The position numbers and the translations under genes are program-made. From Chromobacterium sp. IIBBL 290-4 (GTDB taxonomy: Bacteria > Pseudomonadota > Gammaproteobacteria > Burkholderiales > Chromobacteriaceae): a DNA stretch of 64,000 bases. The stretch spans positions 4,774,001 to 4,838,000 of the forward strand of contig NZ_CP100128.1 of assembly GCF_024207115.1 (NCBI RefSeq), read 5' to 3'. Below the pieces are notes generated by a model. That model searched no databases. It was not told where the DNA came from and saw only the letters and a program-made list of their open reading frames with translations. Positions 37,657 through 45,197 of this stretch are shown here, piece by piece; the first letter of the stretch is position 1, and the number at the start of each line of letters is the position of its first letter.

Positions 37657-39347
37657 AAATCGCCGTTCTGATCCGTTCCGAAGGCCGCAGCACCCAGGCC
37701 ATGCTGGCGGCGGAAGCGCTGCGCGCCGCCGCCAAGCATCATCAACACGCGTTGAGCATCGAGATCGACGGCGCGCCGCCGCTGCCGGACGAACAGCTGC
37801 GCGCCGCCGACATGGCGCTGTTGATCGGCTACCCGGAAGACCAGCGCCCTTTGCCGGAGACGCGGCACAGCGTGTCGCTGGACGAAGCGCTGAGCAATCC
37901 GGCCGCGCTGCTCTCCCCCATAGTCCGCAACGCCTCGGCGCAAGCCGCCGCGGCGCGCCCGCTGCGCATCGTCGCCATCACCGGCTGCCCCACCGGCATC
38001 GCCCACACCTTCATGGCGGCCGAGGGGCTGATCCAGGCGGCGAAAAAACTGGGCCACGCCATCCGGGTGGAAACCCAAGGCTCGGTGGGCGCGCAGGACG
38101 CGCTTAGCGCAGGCGAAATCCACGATGCCGACCTGGTGGTGATCGCCGCCGACACCCAGGTGCAGTTGGACCGCTTCGCCGGCAAGCGTCTGTTCAAGAG
38201 CGGCACCAAGCCCGCCATCAACGACGGCCAGGCGCTGCTCAAGCGCGCCATCGCCGAAGCCCAGCCCTGGCAAGCCAGCGCCCAAGCGGAAGCCAAGGCC
38301 GTCTCGGCGGAGAAAAGCCAGGACGGCCCCTATCGCCACCTGATGACCGGCGTGTCCTTCATGCTGCCCTTCGTCACCGCCGGCGGCATCCTGATCGCGC
38401 TGGCCTTCGCGCTGGGCGGCATCTACGCCTTCGACGACGCCCACAAGGGCACGCTGGCCTGGGCCCTGTTCCAGATCGGCGCCAAATCGGCCTTCGCGCT
38501 GATGGTGCCGATATTGGCCGGCTATATCGCCTACTCCGTGGCCGACCGCCCCGGCATCGCCCCGGGCATGGTGGGCGGCATGCTGGCGGCCAGCCTGGGC
38601 TCGGGCTTTCTGGGCGGCATCGCCGCCGGCTTCATCGCCGGCTACGGCACCCGCGAGCTGAATCGCAGGATCAAGCTGGGCCAGCACCTGGACGGCCTCA
38701 AGCCGGTGCTGATCCTGCCGGTGTTGGGTTCGCTGTTGACTGGCTTATTGATGATCTATGTAGTCGGCCAGCCCGTTGCAGCCTTGCTGGAGGCGCTGAC
38801 CACCGCGCTCAAGGGCATGCAGGGCAGCAGCGCCTTGGCGCTGGGGGCCTTGCTGGGCGCGATGATGGCCTTCGACATGGGCGGCCCGGTCAACAAGGCG
38901 GCTTACGCCTTCGCCACCGGCCTGATCGCCAGCCAGGTGTACACGCCAATGGCGGCGGTGATGGCGGCCGGCATGACGCCGCCGCTGGGCATCGCGCTGG
39001 CCACCCGCTTGTTCCGCGACCGCTTCAGCGTCGACGAGCAAGAGGCCGGCAAAGCCGCCGGGGTGCTGGGCCTGGCCTTCATCAGCGAAGGCGCGATCCC
39101 GTTCGCCGCGCGCGACCCGCTGCGGGTGATCCCGGCGCTGATCATAGGCTCGGCGCTGGCCGGCGCGCTGTCGATGACATTGGGCGTGGAGCTGAAAGTG
39201 CCGCACGGCGGCGTATTCGTGCTGCCTATCCCCAATGCGGTGGAGCATCTGGGCAGCTATCTCATCGCCCTGGCCTCCGGCACGGTGGCGACGGCGCTGA
39301 CGCTGGGTCTGTTCAAACGCAAAGCCGCGCTCGCGCCGGTAGCCTGA
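37653..39347 (+). CDS. fruA: Fructose PTS permease EIIB'BC
   Basis: The 564-residue membrane permease phosphorylates and imports fructose as fructose 1-phosphate. A degenerate EIIB' domain (about 1-95) precedes the active EIIB domain with phospho-Cys112 (AITGCPTGIAHTFMAAEG) and an EIIC domain (from about 225) of eight to ten membrane segments, with RHLMTGVSFMLPFVTAGGIL and FDMGGPVNKAAYAF. AGGGGA precedes the ATG at 37653, which overlaps the fruK stop. The frame is open far upstream into fruK, but that part is not coding. Confidence 0.95.
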   Translation: MKIAVLIRSEGRSTQAMLAAEALRAAAKHHQHALSIEIDGAPPLPDEQLRAADMALLIGYPEDQRPLPETRHSVSLDEALSNPAALLSPIVRNASAQAAAARPLRIVAITGCPTGIAHTFMAAEGLIQAAKKLGHAIRVETQGSVGAQDALSAGEIHDADLVVIAADTQVQLDRFAGKRLFKSGTKPAINDGQALLKRAIAEAQPWQASAQAEAKAVSAEKSQDGPYRHLMTGVSFMLPFVTAGGILIALAFALGGIYAFDDAHKGTLAWALFQIGAKSAFALMVPILAGYIAYSVADRPGIAPGMVGGMLAASLGSGFLGGIAAGFIAGYGTRELNRRIKLGQHLDGLKPVLILPVLGSLLTGLLMIYVVGQPVAALLEALTTALKGMQGSSALALGALLGAMMAFDMGGPVNKAAYAFATGLIASQVYTPMAAVMAAGMTPPLGIALATRLFRDRFSVDEQEAGKAAGVLGLAFISEGAIPFAARDPLRVIPALIIGSALAGALSMTLGVELKVPHGGVFVLPIPNAVEHLGSYLIALASGTVATALTLGLFKRKAALAPVA

Positions 39348-39360
39348 CATCCGGTCTATC

Positions 39361-39400
39361 CTTGCCGCGCCCTCAGCCGGGCGCGGCAAGGCCGCTTTAA
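39361..39400 (+). terminator. Terminator hairpin after fruA
   Basis: A perfect 12-bp G+C-rich stem CTTGCCGCGCCC / GGGCGCGGCAAG (39361-39372 / 39379-39390) with a 6-nt loop lies 13 bp after the fruA stop; CTTTAAAA follows shortly after. Confidence 0.7.
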
Positions 39401-39453
39401 AATGCACGCTCCTTCCGCGATACGCTGCGCAGCGCGCACTTCTGCAGCCTGGT

Positions 39454-39897
39454 TCAATCCTCCCGCTCAAGCCGAAAGTACGTCACCACGCTATGGGCGA
39501 TCACCCGTTCGCTCTCATCGCTGATTTCCGCTTCGCCATACACCAGCTTGCGCCCGCTGCTGATGATGGAAGCGCGGCAATACACGTCCGATCTCGCCGG
39601 CTTCAGGAAGGTGTTCTTGATATCCAGCGTGACGATGGGCGCATCGCGGCCGACCTCGGTCATCGCCGCCAGCCAGACGCTGACATCGGCCAAGGTCAGG
39701 ATGCAGCCGCCCTGGATGATTTCGCCTGGGCGATAAAACTCCGGCCGCGCCCGCAAGCGGGTATGCACCTCGCCGGGCATCACCGACAGCGCCTCGAAAC
39801 CCCACATCCGGTTGAAAGGCGACGCATCCAGCACCGCTTGTGCTTCTTCCTTGGTCCTCAGCTTGGCCAAGACCTGATCCTGCCCCGCTTTTCCCAT
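39454..39897 (-). CDS. PaaI-type hotdog thioesterase
   Basis: The protein of about 147 residues is a hotdog-fold thioesterase in the PaaI/YdiI superfamily. The core runs from ALSVMPGEVHTRLRARPEF through IIQGGCILTLADVSVWLAAMT to VTLDIKNTFLKPA, the common GG-to-D active-site pattern with Asp in the LADVS helix. The start ATG at 39895-39897 has AAGGGG 5 nt upstream; the ATG at 39912 is the alternative. It diverges from the membrane protein at 40010. Substrate unknown. Confidence 0.82.
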   Translation of the reverse strand: MGKAGQDQVLAKLRTKEEAQAVLDASPFNRMWGFEALSVMPGEVHTRLRARPEFYRPGEIIQGGCILTLADVSVWLAAMTEVGRDAPIVTLDIKNTFLKPARSDVYCRASIISSGRKLVYGEAEISDESERVIAHSVVTYFRLERED

Positions 39898-39952
39898 CTC
39901 CGCCCCTTGCATTCCGGTCTTCCAACTCGATGATCACGCACGATAAATGATA

Positions 39953-39981
39953 TTGACATGGTGACGAAAATGGCAAATGAT
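39953..39981 (+). promoter_or_regulatory. Candidate promoter of the membrane protein/regulator pair
   Basis: A consensus -35 TTGACA (39953-39958) is followed after 17 nt by AATGAT (39976-39981), 4 of 6 matches to TATAAT, in an A+T-rich gap about 30 bp before the start codon at 40010. Confidence 0.4.
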
Positions 39982-40009
39982 TAACAAACTCTGCGATACA
40001 GAGAACTCT

Positions 40010-40558
40010 ATGGTGAAGAAAATGACAAGCTCGCAACAAGCCAAAATCTTGCTGCAGGAAATAGAACAAACCGAACAACGCGGACGCGCCCTGCTCGGCT
40101 ATTGGCGCTATGGCGCGCTGGCGCAAATCTGGGGAGCGGTATGGGCATTTGCTTATCTGGGAGATTATTTCTTCCCCGGCCATGCCAATTGGTTCTGGCT
40201 GATAGGCGATGGCATAGGGTTGGCGGCATCGATGCTGATCTCCAGCCGCCATGAAGACAAAGCGTCGGACAAACGCGCGATTTATGCTTTCGGCTTGCTG
40301 ATCGTGTTCGGCCTTGTCGCCAGCAGTCTGCTGGCCAACAAGGAAGCCGCCGGCCTGGTGTGGACTTGGCTGTTCATGACCCCGTACATGATTTGGGGCT
40401 TATGGTTCGGCAAACGTTGGTTCGTTCTCGGCGCAACCATCGTGACGCTGAGCGCGCTGGCCTACTGCTTTCTAACGCCCTGGTTCCAGCCGGCCATGGC
40501 CATTCTCGCAGGCGGCGGCCTGATGCTGGGCGGGCAATGGCTGCGCCGCGCGCGTTGA
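40010..40558 (+). CDS. Four-helix integral membrane protein of unknown function
   Basis: The protein of 182 residues begins with a charged, possibly coiled-coil segment (QQAKILLQEIEQTEQRGRALL) followed by about four to five hydrophobic helices. I do not recognise the family beyond 'small membrane protein'. It is 10 bp upstream of a winged-helix regulator gene in the same direction, a pairing seen in many bacteria in which the regulator controls or partners the membrane protein. Start choice among ATGs at 39977, 40010 and 40022 is uncertain. Confidence 0.75.
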   Translation: MVKKMTSSQQAKILLQEIEQTEQRGRALLGYWRYGALAQIWGAVWAFAYLGDYFFPGHANWFWLIGDGIGLAASMLISSRHEDKASDKRAIYAFGLLIVFGLVASSLLANKEAAGLVWTWLFMTPYMIWGLWFGKRWFVLGATIVTLSALAYCFLTPWFQPAMAILAGGGLMLGGQWLRRAR

Positions 40559-40568
40559 ACCGGAGCTT

Positions 40569-40862
40569 ATGATGTCCACATTCGACGAAGTGATTCATCA
40601 AAGCACGCGGCTGCGCATCATGGCGGCTCTCAATCTGCTGTCCGACGGCGAAACGCTGAGCTTCAGCCAGCTGAAGGCGCTGCTGGGCGTCAGCGACGGC
40701 AATCTGGGCACCCATCTGGACACGCTGGAAAAGGCGGCTTATATCCGCATCACCAAGCAGTTCGTCGGCAAAAAGCCGCAGACCAGCATCCAGGCCACGC
40801 CCGAAGGATTGCATGCCTACCGCGCGCATATCTTGCAGTTGAAACAACTGCTGGCGCTTTGA
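40569..40862 (+). CDS. Winged-helix transcriptional regulator, MarR/ArsR-like
   Basis: The 97-residue protein is almost only a winged helix: RLRIMAALNLLSDGETLSFSQ, then LKALLGVSDGNLGTHLDTLEKAAYI as the recognition helix region and a wing with KKPQTSIQATPEG. Such short regulators (HTH_27 type) often control the neighbouring gene. GGAG is 4 nt before the first ATG (40569); the next ATG (40572) is equally plausible. It is 10 bp after the membrane protein gene. Confidence 0.85.
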   Translation: MMSTFDEVIHQSTRLRIMAALNLLSDGETLSFSQLKALLGVSDGNLGTHLDTLEKAAYIRITKQFVGKKPQTSIQATPEGLHAYRAHILQLKQLLAL

Positions 40863-40882
40863 CTTTATCAAGCGGGAAACCA

Positions 40883-40905
40883 GCGACGCCCGGCATGGGC
40901 GTCGC
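40883..40905. terminator. Hairpin between convergent regulator and PPTase genes
   Basis: GCGACGCCC / GGGCGTCGC (40883-40891 / 40897-40905) with loop GGCAT lies between the two stop codons. There is no clear T run, so it is only a candidate terminator. Confidence 0.4.
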
Positions 40906-40950
40906 GGAATGGCGCGTGAAACGCCGCGCCGATAGAGAAACCAAGCAGGG

Positions 40951-41673
40951 CTAGCCGCCCGCCGAGGCCAGCACCGTCAGCAGGCGGCCGCCCAGCGCGC
41001 GCCACTCGCCATGGAAAACCATGCCCGCCGGCAAGCTTGGCGCGAGGCTTTGGCGCAGTTCGATGGAAAAAGCGCCGCCCAGCCCCTTGCCGGCATCCAT
41101 GCGGATCAGCCTGGCGGCCTCAAAACCGAAATATTCTCCCACCTGGGGATACAAGGCCTTGAACAGGCTTTCCTTGGCCGAAAACGCCAGTGTCAGCAAG
41201 CGCTCGCGCGGCCAGTCGCTGCTCAAGGCATCCAGCTCTCCGGGCTGGACCAGCGAGCTTTCCAGCTCGTGGCATTGTTTGGGCGACATCCAGGCCTCCA
41301 CGTCCAGCCCCAGATACGCCCCCGGCTCTTCTGGCGCCAACGCCGCCACCGCCATATCGCCGCAATGGCTGATCGACCCTAGCCAGCCTTCCGGCCATAG
41401 CGGCTCCCGATTCCGGCCGCTGCCCACCTGAGTGGGCAAGCCTTGCTCGCTTAACAGCCGCCGGCACAGGAAACGTCCGGCCAGATACTCCGCCCGCCGC
41501 TTGGGCACCGCGCGGGCCAGGGCATCCGGCATGAGCACGCCGTGCGAGGAAAACATTTCATCCTGATAAGCCTTGACGTCGAAGCGGCAAAAAAAACCCA
41601 TGCCGACCGGCAGGGTGAGTGTAGAGAGATCGCTGATGAATTGGTAAGCATGAGGAGATAGCTGCAATTCCAT
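40951..41673 (-). CDS. 4'-phosphopantetheinyl transferase, EntD/Sfp type
   Basis: The 240-residue enzyme transfers phosphopantetheine from CoA to carrier-protein serines. EntD-type motifs: RRAEYLAGRFLCRRLL, PLWPEGWLGSISHCGDMAVAAL, the magnesium-binding GLDVEAW, and the FSAKESLFKALYP signature. The ATG at 41671-41673 is chosen; the frame is open upstream but non-homologous. It is the only such gene in the window and is the natural candidate to activate the NRPS at 6-14.6 kb. It is 112 bp downstream of the five-gene operon and may be co-transcribed with it. Confidence 0.92.
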   Translation of the reverse strand: MELQLSPHAYQFISDLSTLTLPVGMGFFCRFDVKAYQDEMFSSHGVLMPDALARAVPKRRAEYLAGRFLCRRLLSEQGLPTQVGSGRNREPLWPEGWLGSISHCGDMAVAALAPEEPGAYLGLDVEAWMSPKQCHELESSLVQPGELDALSSDWPRERLLTLAFSAKESLFKALYPQVGEYFGFEAARLIRMDAGKGLGGAFSIELRQSLAPSLPAGMVFHGEWRALGGRLLTVLASAGG

Positions 41674-41785
41674 ACATGCCCGTCCTTGAGGCTTGAAATG
41701 CCAAAAGATTAAGCATCTAGCGGATGGCTGGCAAGCTTTCCCGATATAAGCCGTCCCCACAGCGCCCCGTCGGCCGCGGACTTGC

Positions 41786-42442
41786 TCAAAACAGCCGCGG
41801 CAGCGAGGGAAGCAACGCCTCGCCGCCGGCTTGCAAACGCAATTCGTCCTGATGCCCATGCGACACCAGCAGCGGACGCCAGCCCAGCGCGGCGGCGACC
41901 TCGGCATCGTGCAGCGTGTCGCCGATGAACAACACGCGGTCGGGCGAGACGCCCAGACCGGCTTGCAGCGCCCTCGCCTCTTCCAGTTTGCCGTGCGCCT
42001 CTTTGTGCTTCAGCCCTACGATCTGGTCAAAATAGCCTGATACGTTTTTAGCGCGCACGGCCGCATCCAAAGCTTTCTGATGCGAGGCGGAAAGAATCGA
42101 CAAGCCCAGGCCCGCCGTTCGCGCCTGCTCCAGCAGCTCGACCACGCCCTCATGCAGGCCGCAGTCCGCCGCGTGGCGGTCAAAATGGGAAAGATACAGC
42201 TCGACGATTTCAGCGAAGGGCGCGGCGTCGAAATCAAAGCCCAGATCGGCGTAAAAGTCGGCGATGGGGAAACCGAAGGCGCGGCGATAACGCTCCCGCG
42301 TCACCGCCGGCGCCCGATAGCGGCGGCAGCACAGATTCACGCCTTCCACCGCCAGCTCGATGTCGTCCAGCAAAGTGCCGTTCCAATCGAAGACGATGTG
42401 TTGCACGCCCTCAAACCAATGCCTCGCCGAAGGACTCATCAT
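41786..42442 (-). CDS. HAD-superfamily phosphatase (DWNGT type)
   Basis: The 218-residue HAD subfamily I hydrolase is the last gene of the five-gene operon. Motif I is FDWNGTLLDD: nucleophile Asp19 is present, but the usual second Asp of DxD is Asn21. Motif II Ser is in LSILSAS, motif III Lys in LKHKEAHGK, and motif IV in VLFIGDTLHD. It would dephosphorylate a small phosphate ester; in context perhaps the amino-sugar phosphate made by the upstream enzymes (inference). Its ATG overlaps the aminotransferase stop (ATGA). Confidence 0.85.
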   Translation of the reverse strand: MMSPSARHWFEGVQHIVFDWNGTLLDDIELAVEGVNLCCRRYRAPAVTRERYRRAFGFPIADFYADLGFDFDAAPFAEIVELYLSHFDRHAADCGLHEGVVELLEQARTAGLGLSILSASHQKALDAAVRAKNVSGYFDQIVGLKHKEAHGKLEEARALQAGLGVSPDRVLFIGDTLHDAEVAAALGWRPLLVSHGHQDELRLQAGGEALLPSLPRLF

Positions 42443-43560
42443 GCCTCCTGCGCTGACTCGGGAACGTAGCGGTTAAGCGTCTCTGCGATGTAATCCAGCT
42501 CCTCGCTGCTGAGGTCGGGATGCAAAGGCACGGTGGTGAGCGAGCGCAGCAGGCTAGAAGCATGGGGACAATCGCGGCGATACGGCGCCAGCAGGGCGCG
42601 TTCGTACAAGGGCCGGCTGTCGAACTTGCCCACCTCGGACGGAATGCCGCGTTCTTGCTGATAGCGCACCAGCTGGCGGCCGTCATGTCCTCGCGCCTGC
42701 AGCAGCAAGGCGAAGCCGTTCACCTCGCCGCCCGGCACAATGGGCAGCTCGCGAAACGCCGGATTGTCCAGCATTGCCAGCAAGCGGCTGCGATTGCCCA
42801 AGCGGCTGGCCAGATGCGCGCCCAGCCTCCGCACCCTGGACAAGCCCAAGGCGGCCTGCATGGCGCCCAGCTTCAAATTGAGTCCCACCGTCTCGCCGGC
42901 CAGGTTGCCGAAACGGGTATAGGCGCGCACCCGCTCGGCCAAGGACTCGTCGTCGGTCAGCACGAAGCCGCCCTCGCCGGTGGACATGAACTTGCAATCC
43001 TGGGTGCTGAAGCAGCGGACATCGCCATACTGCCCCAGGAAACGTCCGCGCAAGCGAGTCAGATGGCTGAGCGCCAAGTCCAGCACCAGCGGAATCGCCC
43101 TGCCCTCCAGAATGGCGGCGGTTTGTTCGACATCGACCGGGTAGCCCCACATCGGCACCTCGATCACCGCGCAGGTGCGCGGGCTGAGGCAATGGCGCAA
43201 ATCATCCGGATCCAGCCCGAACCCGTTCGGCGCGACGTCGCAAAACACCGGGGTCAATCCCAACGATAAAATGGGGTAGACCGTGCAGGTCGGGCAGGTC
43301 GGCGCCACGATCACCTCGTCGCCCGGCTGATGCGGCAGGCTGGCCAAAGCCGCCAGCACCGCGGCCGCGCCGGACGAGACCGCGATGGCATGGCGGGCGT
43401 CGTAAACCTTTTTGAGCTCGGCCTCGTATTCGCCGACGATGTCGGCCGTGCCGGACAAGCCGCCTTGCAGCGCCCGCGTCAGCTCGGCTACGTCTTGCTG
43501 GCTGACATGATTGCAGGTTTCGGCGATCTGGCGCCGGCTCTGGATTTCGGTATGCATCAT
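42439..43560 (-). CDS. DegT/DnrJ/EryC1/StrS-family PLP aminotransferase, copy 1
   Basis: The 373-residue protein belongs to the sugar aminotransferase superfamily. The PLP lysine is Lys190 (CFSTQDCKFMSTGEGG), with Asp161 in LVLDLALSH and the SSGAAAVLAAL helix binding phosphate. These enzymes transfer an amino group from Glu or Gln to keto-sugars or keto-cyclitols. It has a TCPTC motif (residues 88-92) shared with the second copy. The ATG at 43558-43560 overlaps the Nudix stop and has AAGGAG upstream. The two copies are clear paralogues, so they may act on successive keto positions. Confidence 0.88.
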   Translation of the reverse strand: MMHTEIQSRRQIAETCNHVSQQDVAELTRALQGGLSGTADIVGEYEAELKKVYDARHAIAVSSGAAAVLAALASLPHQPGDEVIVAPTCPTCTVYPILSLGLTPVFCDVAPNGFGLDPDDLRHCLSPRTCAVIEVPMWGYPVDVEQTAAILEGRAIPLVLDLALSHLTRLRGRFLGQYGDVRCFSTQDCKFMSTGEGGFVLTDDESLAERVRAYTRFGNLAGETVGLNLKLGAMQAALGLSRVRRLGAHLASRLGNRSRLLAMLDNPAFRELPIVPGGEVNGFALLLQARGHDGRQLVRYQQERGIPSEVGKFDSRPLYERALLAPYRRDCPHASSLLRSLTTVPLHPDLSSEELDYIAETLNRYVPESAQEA

Positions 43561-44081
43561 CTCGCTCCTTGATTCAGGACGGCGCTCCACGCCTGCCTGT
43601 CGTCGAACAAACCCTGCAGCATGCGGCGAAAACTGGGAAACATCTCCAGCCCGGCCAGTCGATCATGGCTGAAGAAACCCGCCTCGCCCGCCTCCCGTTC
43701 CATCGGGCAGCGGCGGGAGGCGGTCCGCGCCAGGTAGATCAGATCCAGGTGATAGTGCGGATCGCGCGCATCGGCGATGTATTCGCATAGCACCCGGTAA
43801 GGCAGATGCAGCGGCGTGACATCGGCGGCGGCGTCCGCCAGCCCGGCATCCCGCGCGCCCATCAACTCGGCCGCTATCCCGGTTTCCTCCCGCAGCTCGC
43901 GCAGCGCGGCCTGGTCGGGCGTTTCATCGCGCTCGACATGCCCGCCCGGATACAGCCACACCCCCAGCTTGCGATGGCGCAGCAGCAGCACCTCGCGCGC
44001 GGGATTGAGAACAAAAACCGAGGCGGTGAAATGTTTTTCCAATTCCGGCCGCGCCGGCCCCTCAGTCGCCGTCGTAGCCAT
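43557..44081 (-). CDS. Nudix hydrolase
   Basis: The 174-residue protein has a complete Nudix box at residues 47-69 (GHVERDETPDQAALRELREETG), with the REETG catalytic glutamates in place, so it should cleave a nucleoside diphosphate linked to another group. The N-terminal SVFVLNPAREVLLLRHRKLGVWLYPGG is a normal Nudix strand region. The gene lies inside the operon between two aminotransferase genes, overlapping the upstream one by 20 bp and the downstream one by 4 bp. An NDP-sugar or metabolite-repair substrate is inference only. Confidence 0.9.
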   Translation of the reverse strand: MATTATEGPARPELEKHFTASVFVLNPAREVLLLRHRKLGVWLYPGGHVERDETPDQAALRELREETGIAAELMGARDAGLADAAADVTPLHLPYRVLCEYIADARDPHYHLDLIYLARTASRRCPMEREAGEAGFFSHDRLAGLEMFPSFRRMLQGLFDDRQAWSAVLNQGAR

Positions 44082-45177
44082 TGACGCAATCCGCCATATA
44101 GTCGAGATCCGCCTCGGACAAGCCCGGATGCGCCGGCAGCGTGGTCATGCTCGCCAACAAGGCCTCTGCCTGCGGACATGGCCGTTGATAAGGGGCCAGC
44201 GCCGGAAAACGGTACAGGGCCTTGCAGCCATAGCGCTTGATGTCGGAGGGAATGCCGCGGCGATCCAGATAATCGATGAAGGCGCGGTTGTCGGCGAAAT
44301 CCAGCTGCAGATTGAGGAAGTAATAATTGGGCTCGCCGCCCGCGATGATGGTTTTCTCCTTCACCCGCGGGTGGCTGAGCCGCTTGAGCAGCCGGCGCGC
44401 GTTGGCGCGGCGCTGGGTGATTTGATCGGCCAGCCGCGGCAGCCTGCTCAAGCCCAGGGCGGCGGCCAGGGCCGACAGCTTGTAATTGAGGCCGAAATCG
44501 CGGCCGGTCAGATGGCCGAAATCGATATAGCTGCGGCAACGCCTGGCCAGCTCCTCGTTGTCGCTGAGGATGAAACCGCCCTCGCCGGTGGCCAGCGGCT
44601 TGCGCTCATGGGTGCTGAAGCAGGAGAGATGGCCATAGCGGGACAAGGGCTGGCCTCGCAGCGTGCTGCCGTGCGAATGCGCCAGGTCCAGAATCAACCG
44701 CAGCCCGGACGCATCGGCGAAGCCGCGCAACTCGTCCACCTCGGTGGGATAGCCCCACATCGGGATATCGATGATGGCGCGGCTGCGCGCGGTCAGACGC
44801 TCGGCGATCGATGCCGGATCGGCGCCGAAGCCATGCGGCCGGGTATCGACGAAGATAGGATTGGCGCCGGCCTCGATGATGGGAAACACGGTGCACAGCG
44901 GGCAGCTGGGCGTCAGCAGCACATCGTCGCCCCGCTCCACCCCGGCGGCGAACAACGCCGCACTGAGCGCCGCCCCGCCGGACGACACCGCCACCGCGGC
45001 GCGCGCGTCGAACCACTCGGCCAGAGCGTCCTCGTACTCCGCCACCATGGGGCTGAAGCCGGACAGCGGCCCACTCAGCGCGCGCTGCAGTTGCGCCAGA
45101 TCGTTCGGCCCGGAGGCGCGGTATTTATCGCTGATGGTTCTCAAAGCGGATGGCGCGGCGATTGCAATATCGGTCAT
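44062..45177 (-). CDS. DegT/DnrJ/EryC1/StrS-family PLP aminotransferase, copy 2
   Basis: The 371-residue paralogue of the enzyme at 42439-43560 has PLP Lys193 (CFSTHERKPLATGEGG), Asp164 in LILDLAHSHG, and SSGGAALSAAL. It shares with its partner PMWGYP, GxNxKLxAxxAALGLSR and the SCPLC motif (91-95). The ATG at 45175-45177 is chosen; an in-frame start 24 nt upstream overlaps the dehydrogenase end. It begins 20 bp after the dehydrogenase stop, as expected if it aminates the ketone that enzyme makes. Confidence 0.88.
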   Translation of the reverse strand: MTDIAIAAPSALRTISDKYRASGPNDLAQLQRALSGPLSGFSPMVAEYEDALAEWFDARAAVAVSSGGAALSAALFAAGVERGDDVLLTPSCPLCTVFPIIEAGANPIFVDTRPHGFGADPASIAERLTARSRAIIDIPMWGYPTEVDELRGFADASGLRLILDLAHSHGSTLRGQPLSRYGHLSCFSTHERKPLATGEGGFILSDNEELARRCRSYIDFGHLTGRDFGLNYKLSALAAALGLSRLPRLADQITQRRANARRLLKRLSHPRVKEKTIIAGGEPNYYFLNLQLDFADNRAFIDYLDRRGIPSDIKRYGCKALYRFPALAPYQRPCPQAEALLASMTTLPAHPGLSEADLDYMADCVNGYDGD

Positions 45178-45197
45178 GATCACGGCTCCCCAAACAT

